Shown here: positions 59,796 through 64,000 of the stretch, in pieces | How the letters are laid out: each line of letters opens with the position of its first letter | Numbering within the stretch: position 1 is the stretch's first letter | Source: Parascedosporium putredinis | Taxonomy: Eukaryota; Ascomycota; Sordariomycetes; Microascales; Microascaceae | Direction of reading: 5' to 3' | Length of the DNA: 64,000 nt | Assembly: GCA_949357655.1 (NCBI GenBank) | Contig: CASHTG010000012.1 | Location: 1,302,001 to 1,366,000, forward strand | Notes under the pieces: model-generated | The model's input: the letters and a program-made list of their open reading frames with translations, nothing else | Told to the model about the DNA's origin: nothing | The model's database searches: none | Position numbers and translations under genes: made by a program

Positions 59796-60504
59796 CTATT
59801 TCTTCGACGTTCCGAACCCCGTGAACCCCATCTGCGCCATCATATCGTCCTCGTCGTGCTCGCCTTCTATCCGCACATCCTCGCCATAGTCTAACTTCGC
59901 CTTGGCCTCTTCCTCCTTCTCCACCTTCTTCTTCTCCTCCTGCTCCTTTCTCCTCTTCCGCTTCTCTTCTTGCTCCTTTATCCTTTCCCTCTCCCGCAGC
60001 GCCAGCCTTTCTTCGAGTGACGTCCCCTTTTCCGACTCCATATCCTTTCGCTTTTGCACGTGCCATAATATCCTCTCCTCACCTCCTGCACGGTCGCGCG
60101 CTGGACCTTGCCCGTGTGGCCCGTCGCGATCAAGTGCTGCATCGTGTTCAAATGGTCGATGAACTGCTTATTGTCTTTAAACGTAAGGTCGCACGCCTCG
60201 CAGTAGAAGCCGGCTCCTCTGCCTCGCTTGCCCGTCGACGAGCCCGCGGGCACCAGCTGCACCTTTCCCACGCGGTCGCTGACATCGAGGGCAGCCTTGC
60301 GCGCGGATATGAGGGCCTCGTTGCCCGTCGGTTGCCGAACGTACTTCTTCCCTGCCAGTCGCGCCTCATAGCGGGCCTTGCCTTCTTCCCGCTCTTGAGC
60401 TTCCTTTTCCTTTGCACGCGCCGCGTACTCTTCCGGGTCGTACTTTTGCGAAAGTCAGTGTCGCCGGCCGGGGTGCCGTACGCACCACCGTCCTTTGAGG
60501 CCAT
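59796..60504 (-). CDS. SNU23: U4/U6.U5 tri-snRNP protein SNU23 (ZMAT2)
   Basis: Spliceosomal B-complex zinc-finger protein. ATG at 60504. Order: MASKDGGAYGTPAGDTDFRK, EEYAARAKEKEAQEREE helix, KKYVRQPTGNEALISARKA, GSSTGKRGRGAGFYCEACD leading into a C2H2 matrin-type finger (YCEACDLTFKD ... FIDHLNTMQH), then RATVQEV and a highly charged Glu/Lys coiled coil (RERERIKEQEEKRKRR) ending DDMMAQMGFTGFGTSKK. Adding one A to the run complementary to 60444-60447 joins FRK to KYDPEEY; a second base is missing near 60078-60085. With both, the frame is 236 residues. No intron is needed. The conserved C-terminal MGF-GFG motif confirms the family. Confidence 0.92.
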
Positions 60505-61076
60505 GGCGGCAAAGAGCTTGCGCTGGGGAGCTGGTTGGGGCGATTTAGGTAAATTTGACAATCAAGCGGAACGTTCTCGTGGAGATGCTGAGCTCAAGAG
60601 ATGATAAATCTCTGTAGCCTACGTAGGGTGAGATGCGCCGTGGAATACGTCGGGGGCTCTGGAGGCTTCGGGGGTTATCACAGTTCGGTTGGACTGACTG
60701 GGTGGTCGGTTGGTCGTGGGTTTTGTCGAGCTTTGCTTCAAAATCGATTGCGGTGAAGCTTTTGATTCCCACGACTTTTCACAAGCAAGCCAGAAAGACC
60801 ACCCTGCCCTGGTGCTGTCGCGCCTCTGCTGCATCAAATTGATCAATCATTGGGGAGATAAACACCCTATGGGGTGTGTATAACGCATCCGCGGGGTACG
60901 TGGGGCAAAAATTGAAGCAAGACGCAAATCGTCGCTTGCCCAGCCAAAATTTCAAAGTTGCTTCCTTGCGCCAGACCCCGCCAACGAGTCGAGTCAACCT
61001 GTCCACCACTTGTCGCCAATACACAAATTTTTCCTAGTTCCCCACGGTACATTTTAAGTGTACGCAATCAGTCGCC
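60505..61076. promoter_or_regulatory. Divergent promoter region SNU23 / DPH5
   Basis: 572 bp between opposite start codons; no gene seen. Confidence 0.55.
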
Positions 61077-62098
61077 ATGCTGTATCTTGTGGGTTTAGGA
61101 CTAGGCGACGAGACCGACATCACTCTCAAGGGTCTCGAGGTCGTGAAGAAGTCTACTAGGGTTTACCTCGAGGCTTATACCAGCATCCTTCTCGTGGACA
61201 AAGCCATCTTGGTACGCATCGCTTAAGCCACCGAATTCCAAGGAATGCCACTTTGCACGCCATTGGAACTAGATTGACTGACGCATGGAACATGGGCAGT
61301 AGGAATCTTATTATGGCCGCGAAGTCATCATTGCCGACCGAGAGATGGTCGAGTCGAGCAGCGACGAGATCCTCGAGGGCGCTGAAACCCTAGACATTGC
61401 GTTTCTCGTCGTCGGCGACCCTTTCGGGTAAAGAGAAATTTCCTTCCTTGATTTTTCAGATACTAGGCTTGGGCTAACCGAGCCCTCTACCCAGTGCCAC
61501 GACCCATACCGATCTCGTCATTCGTGCGCGCGAAAAGTCGATCCCCGTCCGTAGCATCCCAAACGCCTCCATTCTCTCTGCCATCGGCGCTGCCGGGCTG
61601 CAGCTCTATCACTTTGGCCAAACCGTGTCCATGGTCTTCTTCACCGATAACTGGCGCCCGGCGTCCTTTTACGACCGGATACGCGAAAACCGATCCATTG
61701 GCCTGCACACCCTGATCCTCCTCGACATCAAGGTGAAGGAGCAAAGCTTGGAGAACATGGCGCGCGGGAGGAAAATCTACGAGCCGCCGAGGTACATGAC
61801 CGTCGGGCAGTGCGCGCAGCAGATGTTGGAGATTGAAGAGGAGAAGAAGGAAGGCGTCTATGGGCCAGACAGCCTTGCCGTCGGAGCCGCGAGGGTGGGC
61901 GGGGACACGGAGAAATTCGTTGCCGGTACCCTGGAGGAGCTTTGCGACGCTGACGAGGCTCTTGGGGGTCCTCTTCATAGTGTCATCCTTCTCGGGACTG
62001 GGACTCACGAACTGGAACACGAGTATGTCCGGGAGTTTGCGCTTGACAAGGAGAAGTGGGATAGGATCTGGACCGAAAAGTATCAGACCAAGAAGTGA
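61077..62098 (+). CDS. DPH5: Diphthine methyl ester synthase DPH5
   Basis: AdoMet-dependent methyltransferase of diphthamide synthesis on elongation factor 2. Exons 61077-61211, 61303-61427 and 61495-62098 give exactly 288 codons including the stop, with no frame repair. Motifs: MLYLVGLGLGDETDITLKG (start), YLEAYTSIL, IADREMVE, DIAFLVVGDPFG / ATTHTDLVIRA across intron 2 (the AdoMet-binding tetrapyrrole-methylase fold), SIPNASILSAIGAAGLQLY, GQTVSMVFF, WRPASFYDRI and ILLDIKVKEQS. The length equals the family norm. Together with the BLI-3-like gene it shows that not every gene here carries errors. Confidence 0.96.
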
Positions 62099-62396
62099 GG
62101 GTGGGAAACACAACTCCAAGTACGCCTAGATCCCAACATCCTGTCTGTGCTTATGGACATATTCCTCTTGCTCTAGCCATCCACATAAGATTTTGCATGT
62201 AGTGTTTGGTCTACTTGTGGTTTTCAAAATGTTTGGCATGTCTTCAATTTTTGGTTTGGTAGGTTATTCCTATTTAGGTTCATTTGCTTTCCTTGTCATA
62301 ATCTCACATACACCGCACTAGCCGTATATTCCGTCCATAGATATCATTGTCTTCCGTTATTACTGCCCCAAGACACTTCCCACACACATTCTCTTC

Positions 62397-63107
62397 TTAG
62401 GCAATGGCACTGCCAGTTGCTCTCCAGTTATTGATCTCACCGTCCGTAATCTCGCACAACTTTGACACCTGAGCGGGCTGGCCCGTGACAGCACCGTGGA
62501 CGACGTCTGCTGCTCTCGCCAGGAGATTCTTTCCCGATTGGGAGAACGTGGCGGTATTGATTCTCACGCGAATTAGGCCCAGACGGGGATCCGAAGCGGA
62601 GCCGTCGTGCTTGCCATCGCCGAGGTCGCCAAGCCAAGCCTTGAGGATAGGGTTATAGTAGCGCTCCACCACTGCGCGGTCGGTGATGATGGAGGCGGTT
62701 CCGGCGGCCGAGGCCCACTCTCCCGATGCGTTGACGAAGGAGACGTTGACGTGCGGGTCGGCGCTCAGCTCCTCGACCTTGTGCGAGGTTGTGTTTGTGT
62801 AAAAGAGTAAATCCGTGCTGTTGGTTTCCTGTGTCCGATTGTCTTATTAGCTAGCTGAAAAAGAGGCAAAAAGAGACTGAAGGCATCCACTGACCGTAGC
62901 AGCCAGCTCCATGCAGCGGGAGGCGAGAAGTCCAGTATTGGCATCTCGTGTCGTGAGCATGCCGTACTTGCACCGCTTGATGAAATGAATGAAGTTTTCC
63001 ATCTTCTCCTTCACCGGTGCCTCGCTATGGTTGAGGGTCGTGTAAGGGTCGGCGGGTTGGTTGCCGATCATGTTGTTATTCGGGTTATGCGATAGTGTCG
63101 AAGTCAT
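62397..63107 (-). CDS. bli-3: BLI-3-like pyridoxamine 5'-phosphate oxidase-fold protein
   Basis: Reverse strand, exons 63107-62895 and 62828-62397, 214 residues, no frame break. Sequence shows the FMN-binding split barrel of the general stress protein 26 group: KEKMENFIHFIKRCKYGMLTT, LLASRCMELA, LLFYTNTTSHKVEEL, PHVNVSFVNASGEWAS and WLGDLGDGKHDG. This matches fungal BLI-3, named as a blue-light-induced protein in Neurospora; biochemical activity is not established. Light or stress control is likely by analogy only. Convergent with DPH5, about 300 bp apart. Confidence 0.88.
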
Positions 63108-63712
63108 TTTGGAGGTTTGATAGGATGTGTCTTGAATGAGTTGATTCGATTCACGTCAAAAAGAGGAAGAAATAGATTACAGTTTTATTCTTTCATGCCA
63201 GACCAACGATACAATATTCGCCGTCTGCTTTGTTATATAGTCATTTTGTCGGTGATCGGCTCGTCGTTGGGCTGAGATCACGGTGAGCTTTGACGGGGCA
63301 ATCATGACGTCAAAACGCCGCCTCACACAGTTCGGCCCCTATCAGAAGAATCAGAAGATCGATCCATTCTTCTTTACGTATGATGTATGACGCGTGTGAA
63401 AGGCTTATTTCCTCCTTGCATGTACGCGTAGCTTTCAGATTTTGATGTCAGAGGCTGGATGACTTTGATGCTTCCCGCCCGTGAGTAGACTCTGATGCTG
63501 GATGCATTTGGAATACATGTACCTCGGTACGGCCATCAACTCCAGTGTTTAAGGTGATAGTAGATGCGATTTCTCTCTGGACGGCTTCATTGGATCAATG
63601 GACATGTCGAATAGTAATGTTCAATCCCTCTGCAAATATCTACATGTACTACATGTATGCTCTAGGAGACGCATTGGCCTCGCAAACCGACGGGGTCCTT
63701 TTTAACCAAAAA
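63108..63712. other. Intergenic
   Basis: Promoter of the BLI-3-like gene and terminator of the gene at the right edge. No gene seen. Confidence 0.5.
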
Positions 63713-64000
63713 TCATAGCTTTCCTACACCCCTAAGCGCCTTCTCGCCATCCACAAGCACACACCAGCCCTCGTGTCCCCGGCCGCCGTCTCCGGCTACC
63801 ACGGCCTTGAAAGCATTCTCCTCCTGGGCGGCGCGAAGCACCTCGTCGTCGAAGCTTCCAGGTTGGAGCCAGATGGCGGGAATGCCGAGGCTCTTGGCGT
63901 CGCGCAAGACCTGTAGAGTGGCGGCCGGGGGCGTGACAATGGACAAGGCCGTCTCGGTGGGCGAGGGAGAGCGGATATGTTTGGAAGAGCGGGGAAGGGC
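63713..64000 (-). CDS. CoA-binding (Rossmann) domain protein, partial
   Basis: Only the C-terminal about 95 residues are inside the window; the gene starts beyond 64000. The sequence SIVTPPAATLQVLRDAK, LGIPAIWLQPGSFDDEVL, AGDGGRGHEGWCVLVDG and the end LRGVGKL match fungal proteins of the YccU/succinyl-CoA-ligase-like CoA-binding family. No ligase catalytic part is seen here. Metabolic role unknown. Confidence 0.8.
   Translation of the reverse strand, partial: ALPRSSKHIRSPSPTETALSIVTPPAATLQVLRDAKSLGIPAIWLQPGSFDDEVLRAAQEENAFKAVVAGDGGRGHEGWCVLVDGEKALRGVGKL

Overview
The window is nuclear DNA of a filamentous ascomycete (Pezizomycotina; probably Sordariomycetes, which is an inference from the gene set). 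Genes carry short spliceosomal introns of about 60-200 nt with GTNNGT donors, CTAAC-type branch points and YAG acceptors. The products are eukaryotic: GPI8, ALG1, ALG9, NAF1, UBC7, SNU23, DPH5, a TFIIIC subunit, an MSC2-type zinc transporter, a carnitine carrier and a BLI-3-like protein. Coding sequence is GC-rich and long intergenic tracts are gene-poor. I recognised no tRNA, rRNA, transposon or CRISPR array.

Layout. (1) 1-15.4 kb is an accessory-looking cluster of very large or unusual genes: a >1,190-residue protein on the minus strand that runs off the left edge; a divergent propeller- or lectin-like protein; a metallo-beta-lactamase-fold hydrolase; and a DUF6603-type protein that follows it with no gap or start codon and is probably its C-terminal half. 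(2) 15.4-23 kb is sparse and holds a small secreted cysteine-containing protein and a secreted CBM1 (cellulose-binding) protein. (3) 23.3-28.1 kb has ALG9 and NAF1, divergently arranged. (4) 28.1-40.9 kb has two long gene-free tracts around a membrane-anchored SH3 protein and the mitochondrial carnitine/acylcarnitine carrier. (5) 40.9-53 kb has a histidine phosphatase, GPI8, a TFIIIC zinc-finger subunit and the zinc transporter. (6) 55.9-64 kb is dense housekeeping: ALG1, UBC7, SNU23, DPH5, the BLI-3-like flavoprotein and the end of a CoA-binding protein.

How the genes relate. ALG9, ALG1 and GPI8 all serve ER glycoconjugate assembly (N-glycan precursor and GPI anchoring), UBC7 serves ER-associated degradation, and MSC2-type transporters supply zinc to the secretory pathway. 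They are scattered rather than clustered. NAF1, SNU23, TFIIIC and DPH5 serve snoRNP, spliceosome, Pol III and translation-factor functions. The genes of the first 15 kb look like one functional unit of unknown role.

Caution on reading frames. Many conserved genes are interrupted by single-base indels, nearly always in C/G or A/T runs, and all are repaired by one base. GPI8, ALG1, the carrier, UBC7, SNU23, NAF1 and others are affected. I read this as residual sequencing error. It means that frameshifts in the 1-15 kb cluster are not evidence for pseudogenes, and that CDS spans below are gene spans (introns and frame breaks included), with exon limits given in the text.
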